Of a DNA stretch of 64,000 nucleotides, positions 11,381 to 22,123 are shown in pieces. A model generated the notes under the pieces. It saw nothing but the letters and a program-made list of their open reading frames with translations. It was not told where the DNA came from and ran no database searches. Within the stretch, counting starts at the first letter, position 1. The number at the start of each line of letters is the position of its first letter. Made by a program: the position numbers and the translations under genes. This DNA comes from Isoetes taiwanensis (taxonomy: Eukaryota > Streptophyta > Lycopodiopsida > Isoetales > Isoetaceae), in the NCBI GenBank assembly GCA_021234155.1, contig JAJEKV010000005.1:14999468-15063467 (forward strand), in the 5' to 3' direction.

Positions 11381-14300
11381 GGTTTGTTATGTCTATATCT
11401 CTGATATTAGAAAGCAAGCTACTAAGGCTAGATCTCCACTTTCTAATACATGTCTTATAAGTTCAACCATGCCACATTTTAGAAGTCTGCCAAACAACAA
11501 AAATGTTATGTTTCTCATTTCTCGGATGATCCCTAGGCGGTTAAGAGAGGAACTTCATACATACAGGGAAAGCATGGAGATGCAAAGCATGGCACAGGAT
11601 GACAGAGAGGAAGAAGTTCATTGCCAAGTTGGTATAGTTTCATGTAGAGAAAGGCACATTTCAGCCAGCATCCTGGTGAATGCAAGTGAAGATCATGTCT
11701 GAAGTACTTACAGATTATGAACGACTTCCAGAATTTATTCCACATTTAGTACATAGGTAAGTTGTAGGCAGTTTAAATTTTTTAGAACATCCAGTGTTAA
11801 GGAAGACCTATTTTGTACAAGAAATACACTGCAAAACATTTGGTCTCAATGTGGTTTCTTACAGAAGATGCTCTTCTCCTTTTGCCCATCCAAATGCCTG
11901 TCTTCATGACAAAATACCCGTCCCGAGAAATCAATATAGGAGAAATTATTTACAGGGAATGCATGTTTCTTACGCAGTGAATGATACATCATAGTGTCTA
12001 GACTTCATGGAGTTCTTACCTGTGGCAGTAATTTTACACGGCTTTGCTTATGATAGGAACACTGCCTATTAGATGTTTCCTTGCAGTTGTTTTTCTTCAA
12101 TACTAATAAGTCTCCAGTTCTTACAAATATGGGATGTGCTATTTCGCAATTTGTTCCACAGCAAAATAGTACCATGTCCGCAGTCAGGTCATGTTTGGTT
12201 GCTGCAACGCGCTGCACGTACGACCATGTATTGGCACATAGAAGCCAGTGCCATACTTGAACTCAAGGAGCTTCCTCACTTGGTTAGTATGGTTGCTCAA
12301 TTCTTCTTACATGCACAATCTTCTTAATAGCCCAATGATGAACTCCATATGACGATGCAGTGATGCCATTAAGTTTGTAAAAACGTCCTCCATATGAAGA
12401 AAATTTCTAGATGAGCCTTTGATATTTATGCATATACATTTGTAATGCATGCAATTGAATTCCAAGTATAGAATTAGAACTCTTAAGTCGTTTTAGGAAT
12501 TAAAAGGCCAGTTTGGTCTAAAGCCTGCATCGCTGTCACAGAAAACATCTGTCAACTGTATTACATATTCTTGTCTTGCAATAATAACTATTTCCATATT
12601 TATCAAAAATAAGTTCAAGAAATTCTTTCTTTTTGAAGGTTGAGGGAAAGGAGCTACAGTTTTATATGGTTGAGGGGGACTTCAAAAAATATGCTGGGAG
12701 ATGGTTTCTTTGTCCTGGTCCAAGGTAATAGAAATATTTTCAGGGCTGCTCTTTTACCAGCATCCCTCTTCTTTATTATATCATCTCATAAGCAAGAAAT
12801 AGTGAGATGCTTTCTTCGTCCCGGTCCAAGGTGATAAGAAATATTTGCAGGGCTGTTCTTTTACTTATATTTGATCAAGCAAGAAATAACTGAAGCATAC
12901 TACTCATAAATGCACTTGTAGCTGCAAGAAAATGACAAGAAACATGGATGAGAGAAAAAAAAATAGAATTTCTTTTGATAGATTAGCAGTAAACTGCTAC
13001 CCAGATAAGCATACAATGAGAGGATATCTGAGCTTTAGAATTTTTTTGTGCTTGTGGATGCCACTATGAGGCTAGTGAATAATATTAACGTTGGAGTGAT
13101 TTAGTTATGAAGCTTTCTATGACCAGAAGGATGTCCAGAAATGAGTATCCTGGGGAATGTCATTAAGTAAGAAGGTGTAACCTAACCAATTTTTAAAGGT
13201 CTAATCTTTTGGAGTTACAACATTAGTAGAAGCACCTAGACATCTCTGAGTCTTCTTAATAACTAGGTCACAAAAAACGTTTTCATGGTTTTTATTTGAG
13301 CCTTTTGAAAACAAGGAAAAAACGTTTTCTTTCTGGGTTAGAATGAAAAACGTAAAAAAAACGCTGCCAGAATTTCTTACCGGAAAAAAGACATGACATT
13401 TCATTGCATAGAAATTCTCATAGAGATCTGATACATTATGACAGGAACTTTGATTTGAGAGAGAAATTCCAAAAACTTAGGCATACTTAGACATAGAAAC
13501 TCTTGACATAGACATTGTTTATCACAGTTTATCACAGAATTAGTGTGAGAAACAAATTAGAGTGTGCATGCATATATTTTTTTATTCCTGCCATGAATCG
13601 TCTTGCAGTTCAGATTTTATGGATGTTAATGGCCTACTTTTACATCTGTCCACCTAAATCTGGCGAGAACTCTGTTGAGATATGGGTAATGGAGAAGAAA
13701 AAGATATGGGTAATGGAGAAGGAAATCCTAACTAGGCAAAAAATGGCTCAAAAAAGTCGCCTGTTTTTGTTGCCAGAACGTTGGCCGGAAAAGTTAGAGA
13801 AAAATACGTGTATTTTTTGCCTTTTTATAGGGTTTAGTTCCGAACGTGCAAAAAACGTTTTTTTTCCCTAAATGTCAACGTTTTCTGTGACCTAGCTTAA
13901 TAATGGTTCCTCATGGACTCAAAATACATGCCTCAGAAATCGTACATGTTTTGATGATGCATATGGGATAGGTATTTTGTTTCTCTTTTCTATCCTGTTT
14001 TGCCTCCTAATTATGTTGGATGATTGCGCTTACATGTTCCAATTGCTTTCATGCTTCAGGCATGGGACAACAACCTTGCATTATGAAGTCAACGTGATAC
14101 CAAAACTCATTTTCCCCACCCCATTTGTTGAGAAAATAATTAAGGCAGACCTTCCTATCAATCTTCATGCACTGGCCAAGAGAGCAGAAGAGGTTTCACA
14201 CGGATTGAGACGGAGTGCCAGTGCAAGTACACACGTCATAGACAAAGAGGCACCCATGGAAGCGAGTGCAAAAGTGGTAAATGTATGGAAAGGAAAAAAA

Positions 14301-15200
14301 GATGTTCTATCTACAATCAAGGACTTGAATACGTGTGGCTGGAGTATAAATAAAAAGGACTGGAAAAGAAGAGGAAAGGCAGGTGGTGGAAAAAGACAAC
14401 GTAGTGTGGATGAAGTTCACTTAAGACGTCTATCCGATTCCAATGTGAGTTTTGCCATGCGAAATATCCTGATGGTAAAATCCATTAGTGTAACATTACA
14501 ATTTGCAGGGATATGGTGGACACTGGCATGTACCTGCATCAATAACAATCCAAGCACCCATTGAAGAAGTGTGGCGACTGTATGTATTGATGAAATTATC
14601 TTGGACAGTATGTAGAGCTGCATTGTTACGATAATACATTGTTGCAGTCAATGTTGAAAAGGTAAAATTGTCTTCTTAAAGGTCAACTGCAATTCATACA
14701 GGTTTCTTCCAAATCTTGCAAAGAGCATAATTCTTTCAAGGGAAGATAATCATCTCCGGATACTTCAGGTCTTTTTCATTACCATTTGTAGGGCCTGTGA
14801 TGTTGCTTGTTTGAATTTAGCTCATGCATCATTTTCGCCCCAAATGAATAATGTGTACAACCTTTATTGTCAAATCATGAACATCACAATGCCGCTCTTT
14901 TAAATTGTACAACCTATATTGTCAAGTCGTGAACGCCATAATGGCGCTCTTTTAAACTTCTGTCACAAAATGTTGCTTCTGTTATGAATGCAGGAAGGGT
15001 GCAAACGCCTTATGTATATGGTTTTACATGCACGTGTTGTTCTTGAACTTTGTGAAAGACCACTTTCTGAGATAACCTTTCATCAAGTAGGAGGAGACTT
15101 TGAATCACTGCAAGGGAAATGTTCACTTGATGCCCTGGGAAGTGAACACACCTTACTGAGATATGTTGTCAATGTTAAAATGAAAAGCAAATGGGTCTGA
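11381..15200 (+). CDS. Polyketide cyclase/COQ10-like protein with two START-type domains
   Basis: Exons by homology and GT/AG sites: 11381-11756, 12162-12282, 12639-12724, 14060-14444, 14509-14579, 14702-14768, 14994-15200. Domain 1 runs from VHCQVGIVSCRERHISASIL through LTDYERLPEFIPHLV, MYWHIEASAILELKELPHL and HYEVNVIPKLIFPTPFVEKI. A basic linker and VDEVHLRRL lead to domain 2 (GYGGHWHVPASITIQAPIEE; RFLPNLAKSIILSREDNHL; EGCKRLMYMVLHARVVLELC; GGDFESLQGK). This matches the plastid-targeted Arabidopsis AT5G08720 type, presumably a lipid or prenyl-ligand binder. Oddities: two bases missing after GTCTG at 11697 (V-W expected), a piece of about 5-8 residues unresolved between 14579 and 14702, and a stop at 15200 before the usual last ~40 residues. 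The 5' exon is uncertain. The last exon is partly duplicated at 34730-34842. Confidence 0.85.
12700..12857 (+). repeat. Tandem duplication of an exon-3 end and its donor site
   Basis: The exon end GGTTTCTTTGTCCTGGTCC and following intron start recur about 105 bp downstream as GCTTTCTTCGTCCCGGTCC with AAGGTGATAAGAAATAT. The second copy keeps a GT donor, so it could act as a decoy splice site. Confidence 0.8.
13255..13903. mobile_element. hAT-type MITE in intron of the START-like gene
   Basis: Non-autonomous DNA transposon of 633 bp at 13263-13895. Terminal inverted repeats are CTAGGTCACAAAAAACGTT on the left and the complement of CTAGGTCACAGAAAACGTT on the right. It is flanked by a perfect 8-bp duplication CTTAATAA at 13255-13262 and 13896-13903. 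The 8-bp duplication fits the hAT superfamily. There is no transposase ORF. It lies in the intron between 12724 and 14060. Confidence 0.88.
14855..14958 (+). repeat. Two-unit tandem repeat in intron
   Basis: Two units of about 51 bp, each starting TGTACAACC and ending GCTCTTTTAAA, lie in the last intron of the START-like gene. Confidence 0.85.
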
Positions 15201-15349
15201 TGCAAAGTGCGTGGTTATTATTAGCCAATCAGAACAAAGGCATCTAGAATAAAACACGACATAAAATTGGGTAATTGTGTGAATTTTTTTTCCATCAGAG
15301 ATCTAGAGTCGAGTTTAAATTTTGTCGTGGCTTGGTAAATATGTACAAT
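15107..15349 (+). repeat. Left edge of duplication copy B
   Basis: From inside the last START exon (about 15107) the sequence is repeated at 34745-35008. This is the left edge of what copies B and C share, so the duplicated unit starts inside an exon. Confidence 0.85.
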
Positions 15350-16573
15350 TCTATTTTCTATTCTCTATTCTCTATTATCGTTTATTCTCTATTATCGTTT
15401 ATTGTGGACCATTGATCTTATGGATATTCCATCTTTGATTCCAATTGGAGACACCATAGCCCGTCGATTGACCCCTTGATGGGGTCAAATAGTGATTCCA
15501 TGTCGACATATGATTTTGTGCCAATGGTTTCCAAGTCAATCTTATCGTCCTGCGGTTGTGCTAACTAGCAAGACTGGTCCAATTAAGCCCCCTCAAGAAA
15601 TCGCTATATAAAAAGAAACTTCTTCCAAATGAATCACTCTATGAAGAAGCCCAACATAATGTTCCCGAGCTCGGTTCTAGAATCTCTTTGTTTGCCTTCC
15701 GAGAAGAGACACCGGCCGCTGACAAATATTTAATAATTCTGCACAAACAAAGGATACAATTTAACAAGAAAGGGACATCTTAGGTGGATCTAGGAATCTT
15801 CAAACTTCAATCCAAGACTGAGTAGAATCATAGACAGTGGAGATCTATCTATGTTTGGTTCTGGTCAGGAAGAGTCTTGGATCTAGAAATGTATTTGCAA
15901 AGTTCCTCCAATCGATTTTATTTCCAAAGCATAAGTTATGGCGGACACTTGGGGGCGGGCCGCTTCGGGTTTTCATCTATTTCTACCTTTCATAGCCCTG
16001 CATGAAACATATGTATGGCAGATTCGACTTTGTGCTCCCACAGCCCTTTCCCAGCTGGATATGAAAAATATGCTTTTCCACAACTCTGCCCAATGCATGT
16101 GAACAACATACTAGATGCGAATCCTAAACAATACTAGAACTTTACATCTTCAACAAGAAGAAAGAAGATAATAGGCTCTGTGAATAAGTGACTTGCCAGA
16201 TCCATCAACAAAGCCAGTTCTTCCAACTCACAACACTGAGGTATTCGTCCTGCATCTATTAGCCTCCTCCACTGCCATACCTTCAGCCGTTCACATTAGA
16301 AAATCCTACCGACTAAACCCTATCTGCTAGAAACGCCTATTCCGACTCTCCTACCGACTGAACCCTATCTGCTAGAAATGCCGATTCCGACTCCTTCTAT
16401 TGCGCCAATACTTCTATTCTTCCCAAACTATCTCCTCTCTCTCTATAACCTTCGATGCATTCAAACTCATTTTCCACCGTCAGCATCCTACTACTTTGTC
16501 TACGAATACACCTGAAATACCTTTAACAATCTTATGTAAGACTGTATATTGTTTACATTTTTAGCACCTTATT
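15350..16573. other. 1.2-kb insertion unique to copy B
   Basis: Copy C is contiguous across this point (GTACAATTGCAGCATGAGG near 35001). Copy B has about 1.2 kb extra. It begins with a degenerate TTCTCTATTATCG pyrimidine repeat and carries a two-unit tandem repeat (about 43 bp, 16304-16391, CCTACCGACT...TATCTGCTAG). I see no ORF, no clear terminal inverted repeats and no convincing target duplication, so I cannot assign a class. Confidence 0.6.
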
Positions 16574-17570
16574 GTAGCATGAGGAAACACAATTGCGAAC
16601 AATCACTAGGTCAGACAAGAGTATGACTTTGGCACAAGCAAGGCGGGGTATGCTAGGGGATATGCTTTGCACAACAATGATATTAGTGTATCTTTCTACC
16701 TTGATCTTCTATCAAAGAGGGTAATCATCTCGACAGTACTTTACCTAAACATGGAGGAATATATCATTATTATTTTGTAAGAGATTAAAGACCGGAGCAG
16801 AAGGAAAGAGCTTAGAACACACTATGTTTTTGAAAACTATTCTAGAATTTCACATAAGTGTTAGAGGTTCTTAAGTGTTAGAGGTTCTTATTGATTAAGA
16901 AAGGAATATTGCGCTAGGACCAATCCCTTAGGGCGTCTCATCCTTCTCTTGAACATTATTTACATATTCTTAACTTAAGCCCAGCAATGCTGGGCACCAT
17001 TATTAGTATCTAATAAGATGAAATTGTTGCTTCCATATAATAAATGCTTAAAATGTGTTGTATATATGCAAAGAAAAGCATGTCTCTATATGTTCTGCAT
17101 AATTATTTGCAAAATCATGCTAAAAACTATGTTTTTTTGCATTATTAAATGTGCAGTCGCCTTATAAGCAGCAATACTGGGCATTTTTCTAATAGATGAC
17201 ACACCCATACAAAACTTTGACTGCTACCCTTCAAGATTGTCGATGCTGGTTTATACAAAATCATTGACAAATGTCGGCATTCGCTCATTGCAATTGGAAA
17301 TATGCATGCAAAAATGCAACGATGATAGTCTCTACACTCGAAGAGTTTAAGCCACTTTGGAAAAAGTGCAAGAGATCGAAGAGAACTAAATAGGTAAGAA
17401 AGCTTTAAAAGACAACACTTGAAGTCAGACACACAAATTCATTTCCAAAACTTAATAACTTATGTTCAAGTTTTAAGCTCAATAAATAAAACACTTTAGA
17501 AGGACAATATTCAACTTCAATTTATAACAAACGATATTTTTATTCATTTTGAACTTAATCCCAACGAAAA

Positions 17571-17599
17571 GCCCAGCAACGCTGGGCACTTTTTCTAGT
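17571..17599 (+). mobile_element. Helitron-like 3' terminus (copy B)
   Basis: A 7-bp GC-rich stem with 3-nt loop (GCCCAGC AAC GCTGGGC, 17571-17587) is followed 7 nt later by CTAG and a T (17595-17599). This is the form of a Helitron 3' end: hairpin, then CTRR, then host T. Related hairpins lie at 16979 (with TTAG at the matching distance) and 17167. A 5' end is not certain; TCTCTA at 17086 and 17329 are candidates but are not preceded by A. Confidence 0.5.
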
Positions 17600-17699
17600 A
17601 TGCAATAATACAAGGATACCACATAAATTATGAAGGTAAGAATGCTTTGAGAAATGACAACGAACCCAATCTACATTTTTATGTCTTCTAACTGCTTTC

Positions 17700-18330
17700 A
17701 TTGGCACTGATTTGATCAATATGTATGCAAAAGGTGGCTTTCAGAGACAGGGGATGACTTTCATAATATGGTGGCCCAAGATGTTTCACCAGAATATGCA
17801 ATAATACATCTGTGCCTTCTAACTGCTTGCAAAGAAAGGCCTGGGTATTTTTGAGGCAATGCAAGCAACTATGGAACTATACATAACATACATAGATTGA
17901 TGTTCTTGCATGATCAAGACAATGCATGAAGCAGGAAAATTACTTGAGATCGCACCATGCCCACCTTCTGAAGAAGCAGGGGCAGCTTTGTTTAGTAGAT
18001 GCAAAACTTATGGGGAGGCACCTTGCCAGAAAGATTGGTTAAATGCCCCGTGTACTTATGGCCCAGGAAGGTAAGAATGCTTTGAGAAATGAAAACGAAC
18101 CCAATCTACATTTTTGTGCCTTTTAATTTTTGCAAACGAAGGCTTTGAGGCAATGCAAGCAACTATGGACACATGCATGAAGCAGGGAAATTATTTGAGA
18201 TTGCACCATGCCCAACTTATGAAGCAGCAGTGGCAGCATTGTTTAGTAGATGAAAAACTTATGGGGTGTCAGAACAGATTGGTTAAATGCTGCTTCCCAT
18301 GTACTTATGGCAAGTATTTTTGTAAATAAA
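17700..18330 (+). pseudogene. PPR-protein relics, repeated (copy B)
   Basis: Three overlapping relics: TDLINMYAKGGF-like (17706-17790), MHEAGKLLEIAPCPPSEE with ALFSRCKTYG (17926-18020), and a second C-terminal piece with KLFEIAPCPTYEAAVAALFS (18175-18250). The last two are tandem copies of the same PPR C-terminal unit, joined by the repeated AAGGTAAGAATGCTTTGAGA. PLS-type PPR proteins usually end with LLSACKTYG. There is no start and frames are interrupted. Confidence 0.6.
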
Positions 18331-18368
18331 TAGAATAGAGGGGCTAAGAATACTTGCATCTGGGGTAA

Positions 18369-18602
18369 AGATAGATAGATAGATAGATAGATAGTATTTT
18401 AACGTCACACCACTAGGCAGCATCCAACTGGACATGTGACCACACACCACACTACATTGCTTGGTTGGGCCCTGCCCCCAACCACTTTACATTGCGTCTG
18501 TGGGTTTTGACACCCAATAGTTCAGAGTGCGATTCTGGGCAGTCTCGAACTCGAGACCTATAGTTGCTAGATCTAGTGTGTTACCACTAGACTAAACGCC
18601 CA
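18369..18602 (-). mobile_element. tRNA-derived SINE with AGAT tail
   Basis: On the minus strand the element begins GGGCGTTTAGTCTAGTGG, an A-box-like promoter, and about 30 nt later has GAGTTCGAGAC, a B-box-like element. This is the internal RNA polymerase III promoter of tRNA-derived SINEs. The 3' end reads CCAGTTGG..., then GACGTTAAAATACT and a (TATC)n tail (AGAT on plus, 18369-18393). Copies A (about 325) and C (about 36805) lack it, and it replaces about 17 bp of target. The terminal GACGTTAAAATA matches the end of the LINE at 47309. Confidence 0.85.
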
Positions 18603-18756
18603 GCCATAATGAAGGCGAACAACTTGGTATATGAAGCCAGCCATAAAGTAAGCTAAGGTCCAGCAGTAAAGTTCAATGATTGCCATGGGACTGTGATGTC
18701 TTGCCACACATGCAATTCGGGTGGATCTTCTAATCCAGAAATAAGGTGAGTCTTCA

Positions 18757-19355
18757 TTCTAGAATTATTACTGATGTAGTGTTGGATATGTCACTTAGCT
18801 GGTACAAAAAGGCATTTTATTTTAGAACTTATTGAGAAACATGATGATAGTGCATTTTTTTTTAGAATTTGCTTAGTGGCCAGTCCATTATGGATATTGG
18901 TGTTTTGGGTCCGACTTCAAGTTCCAGCAAAGAACAAATTTCAAGACCATATATTAGCCGCTGGTTTTGTAGATACCCTAGTAATGTTGCTACTGTCAAG
19001 AAAAATTATTAATTCTTATTGGACATGCCTATTGCTTTAGAACATGGCTAGGTAATTGTTCTATGTTCTGGTTGCATTTACAAAGCATAAGGAACATGAA
19101 AAAACTACTTGAGTCCGAGATATGAGGATTTGTTGGATTAAAAAAGTCTTCATAATTGGCACTGCATGAAGCTAATGTAGTGATTTTTCATGGCAAAGAA
19201 TAGAGGCTTCATGATTGATAATGCAAATGGCTTACAACACTTGGATAATGCACCTTGTGCATGCTCTCTTGCTTAAGATGACAATCTAGAAGAAAAAGAA
19301 TGTGCATGCTCTCTTGCTTAAGATGACAATCTAGAAGAAAAAGAATATCATCAAT
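18757..19355 (+). repeat. Module v, copy B, with 47-bp tandem pair
   Basis: Matches 38637-39235. It includes the empty site for the LINE (TCTTCATTCTAGAATTATT at 18750) and two tandem 47-bp units (19260-19352, GTGCATGCTCTCTTGCTTAA...) that also occur in copy C. It ends at a deletion junction. Confidence 0.9.
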
Positions 19356-19425
19356 GGTCTGATCAACCAAGCCCTTGAATGCAGATGAAGAAGTTGGAGT
19401 GCCAGATCTGTGAGAATCATGTTGA
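19356..19425 (-). pseudogene. PAP/fibrillin exon remnant
   Basis: About 65 bp identical to the 5' part of the PAP/fibrillin exon at 41998-42060. It is joined directly to module v because 2.76 kb (equivalent to 39236-41997) is missing. What remains encodes [17 protein letters not shown]. Confidence 0.85.
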
Positions 19426-19979
19426 ATTCATTTTCACTGTAAAAATATTATTCTTTTCAATTCCATGACCCATCCTATGTGATAATATACGGCAACAGAG
19501 AGAATTCAAATGCAACAAATCGACTTATAAAATTCACCATGAAAATTTATCTTAGCAAAGAATTAGGCTAACAGATTCCGAATGTTGAAACATAAGTAAA
19601 TTATCAACATCATCATATTTAAGGTCACTAACCAATTAAGAATTGTGTTTTTTTTTCTTTTTCTTTTTTTTTTAATTTTTCATGTCACAGCAAATAGCCA
19701 ATAGCCAATCTCCCTCCCTCCCTCCCTCCCTCCCTTTGTTTTCTACATGTTCGCTAGAAGGATAAAATGAAAAGCTACACGAGACACTAGAATCATGGGT
19801 AATTAACTATTATGAAAGAACCTTTCAACTACACTTTTTGTTTAGTAGGATTGCCTAGCCCGATGTGCACGATTTCATGCAATTTTATCTATGCTACGTG
19901 TATGCCACATGTCCGGCCACGTCATACCTGCCCTCCCCCCCAGTGGCTTCGTCTCTTATCTCCTTCGTCTGTTCTACAG
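19426..19979. other. Duplicated non-coding DNA upstream of raffinose synthase exons
   Basis: Matches 42060-42600. It holds a (CTCC)n run (19710-19735) that is shorter in copy C and a pyrimidine-rich tract before the first recognised exon. No ORF supported. Confidence 0.6.
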
Positions 19980-20830
19980 GTGGTTTTGATAACATCATCT
20001 TCTTACGTGAATTTATGGAGCCTGATTGGGACATGTTCCATGTAAGCTTAAATCAATGCTTTTTCACTAGTTTTTGGTCTTTTGTTTTTTTCACAAAATT
20101 TTGGTGCAGACTCTACATCCCGCAGTAGAATACCATGCTGCAGCTTGTGCTGTCGGAGGATGTGTTGTTTATGTAAAGTATATGCAATGTGGAATGCTCT
20201 TGGAATGTGTCCAGAATTAGATATATATCACTGGTGAGGACTTCAATGCAGGGATAAACCAGACAATCATAACTTTGAGCTGTTAAAGAAACTTGTACTG
20301 CCTGATGGTTCTATACTTTGAGCTCAACTTCCAAACAATACACACTTGTGATTTTCTCTTCTCAGATCCTACACGAGATAAGTCTAGATAATCAAAATTT
20401 ATGGATAGACATGATTTGATTTTATACTTTTGATCATACAACCTTATTGTGAAATTTCTGAACAGCCTGTTAAAGATTTGGAACATGATTAAATATCTGC
20501 TGTAATAGGGGCCTTCAATTGCGAGTACTCCTTGGTGCATAATTGATAAAGTAGCCAAAATGCATCAAAACCCAAAAGTTATAACCGGAGGCATATATGC
20601 ACGAGATGTACCACTTTTGAAAGACATAGTTTGGAAGTGGTTGGAACCATGAGATTGTAGTTTATGGTCACCGCAATGGTGCATTTATGAATCACGCTAT
20701 ATACATGCGTCCATTCGGGTTCTTTACATTTAGTTCTCTCCGCGGAAGAGTTAGTCGTCTTCCAAGAAGTGCAGCTCTGCCAATTACTCTGGAAGTTCTG
20801 AACTTCGAAATAGAATAGTACCATTGAAGA
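19980..20830 (+). pseudogene. Raffinose synthase/SIP1 C-terminal exons (copy B)
   Basis: Exons 19980-20041 (NIIFLREFMEPDWDMFH), 20110-20177 (TLHPAVEYHAAACAVGGCVV), 20252 to about 20390 (DKPDNHNFELLKKLVLPDGS) and 20466 to about 20830 (LLKIWNM, VIGAFNC, GGIYARDVPLLKDI, HEIVVYGHRNG, RVSRLPRSAALPITLEVLNF). This is the C-terminal third of plant galactinol-sucrose galactosyltransferase-type glycoside hydrolases (GH36), which make or modify raffinose oligosaccharides. The catalytic N-terminal two-thirds are absent. A TGA replaces the expected Arg after GSIL in both copies. A frame change follows at LPNN, and copy B has an extra stop in LLKIWNM-*. Both copies look non-functional unless the errors are technical. 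Confidence 0.85.
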
Positions 20831-22123
20831 CAAATTATATGTTTATTATTGAACCTAGAATTTGCTATTTCTGCGAATTAACATTCTACAAGCCTGGATT
20901 TGCAGAATTTAACTTCTGGTTTGTTCTTTGCTTCAATTGGCCTTCTAAAAATGTATTAACTCTGGAGGGGCCATACAGTCACTTGAATATAAGAATCTAG
21001 CTAAACCAAATGATGAATCTGCCAACTGCATTGAACCAAATGATACATCTTCACCCCAACACAACCTCCACTCCAACCTCCACCCCACCCTGCATTTCCG
21101 CTAGTTTCTATATGACGAACATAAACATAAAATAGAATGCGTGCGAAGCTACATTTGAACACGAAAATTATCGTTGAGACTCTAGATTGTTGTCTCTTTG
21201 CATGTACAAAGATTCAACCAGGATGGACTTGACTACATGGTTGCAACAATGTATTGAATAGCCAATGCGTTCTTTCGGCATCGTACCCATATTATGGGCC
21301 CCAACTAAGCAAATGGCATTCCATCTTCGCTCTGGTTGGCTCTTCTGGTGATTTGAAAATGTCACAAACTCCATGTATTTCATGGCAACCATTCATTTGT
21401 TGGTGATTTATTTTTGATGCCCATACGAAGATGCTTATAAGTGCTGATTTATGCCATCCGGTACCCAACTTAAGGAAACAATTGCATCTCACATTTCTAA
21501 CTATAAGGGCAGATGTCTTTCAGAAACACTACATGAAAGTGAAACACTATATGAGAGTGATTGTGCAGATGTTGCTTGAGTTCTGCTGGCGTCGAGAGCA
21601 CGGGGCCGTCTGACAGAAGAAATGAAGACATGACTGTTGTCATGCGACGCCTTTTAACCACACAAAAGAAGAAGCACAAAAGAAGAAGCATGTACAACAT
21701 TCTCCATCATGAAACCACTACAGATTTGCCCTGTTGACATGCCATGAATGGCGTGTGGATTGCCACTTCTGTAACGTGGAAGACAGAGAGGTGCAATTCA
21801 ACATCCCAGAATGCTAAGTAGAATCCCTGGGGTAAACACAACAGAATGCAAGGTAAACTGCTGCAGTAAAAAATGTCGACTGACATTCCTGAAAGGAAAC
21901 GTGCCACGTAGCAGAGCATGATAGGCAGATGGGGATGAATTAATCCAATGATCATAAAAATAATAGAGCAAATGGGGAAACGAAGAAAAAAGGGGAACCC
22001 GTCAGACTGCCCACTGACCTTCAGCAGTGGAGGAATGTACCACTGTGACGGTCATCTATGGCCTACACTTCACAAGGAAGAGTAGAACCGGCAATCGCGC
22101 TCAAGCCAGCAGGCTCCACTTCA
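20831..22123. repeat. Duplicated 3' flank of the raffinose synthase fragment
   Basis: Matches 43456-44727. ORFs of 60-80 codons here are not conserved in frame between copies. No gene recognised. Confidence 0.6.

Larger units (their letters stand above)
16574..18756 (+). repeat. Module u, copy B
   Basis: Nearly identical to 35009-36980. Differences are small indels (for example about 16 bp at 17185) plus the SINE at 18369. It contains PPR tails, a Helitron-like end and a paired repeat of AGTGTTAGAGGTTCTT. No intact gene. Confidence 0.9.

Noticed and set aside
13977-14564. Independent 195-codon gene
   Set aside because: It is the fourth exon of the START-like gene read through both introns.
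17571-17598. Rho-independent-type terminator (GC stem followed by T-run)
   Set aside because: Plant nuclear context, no bacterial genes; the CTAG-T spacing fits a Helitron end better.
18360-18603. Functional tRNA gene
   Set aside because: A- and B-box-like sequences are present, but the acceptor and anticodon stems do not pair well and the sequence continues into a SINE body with a repeat tail.
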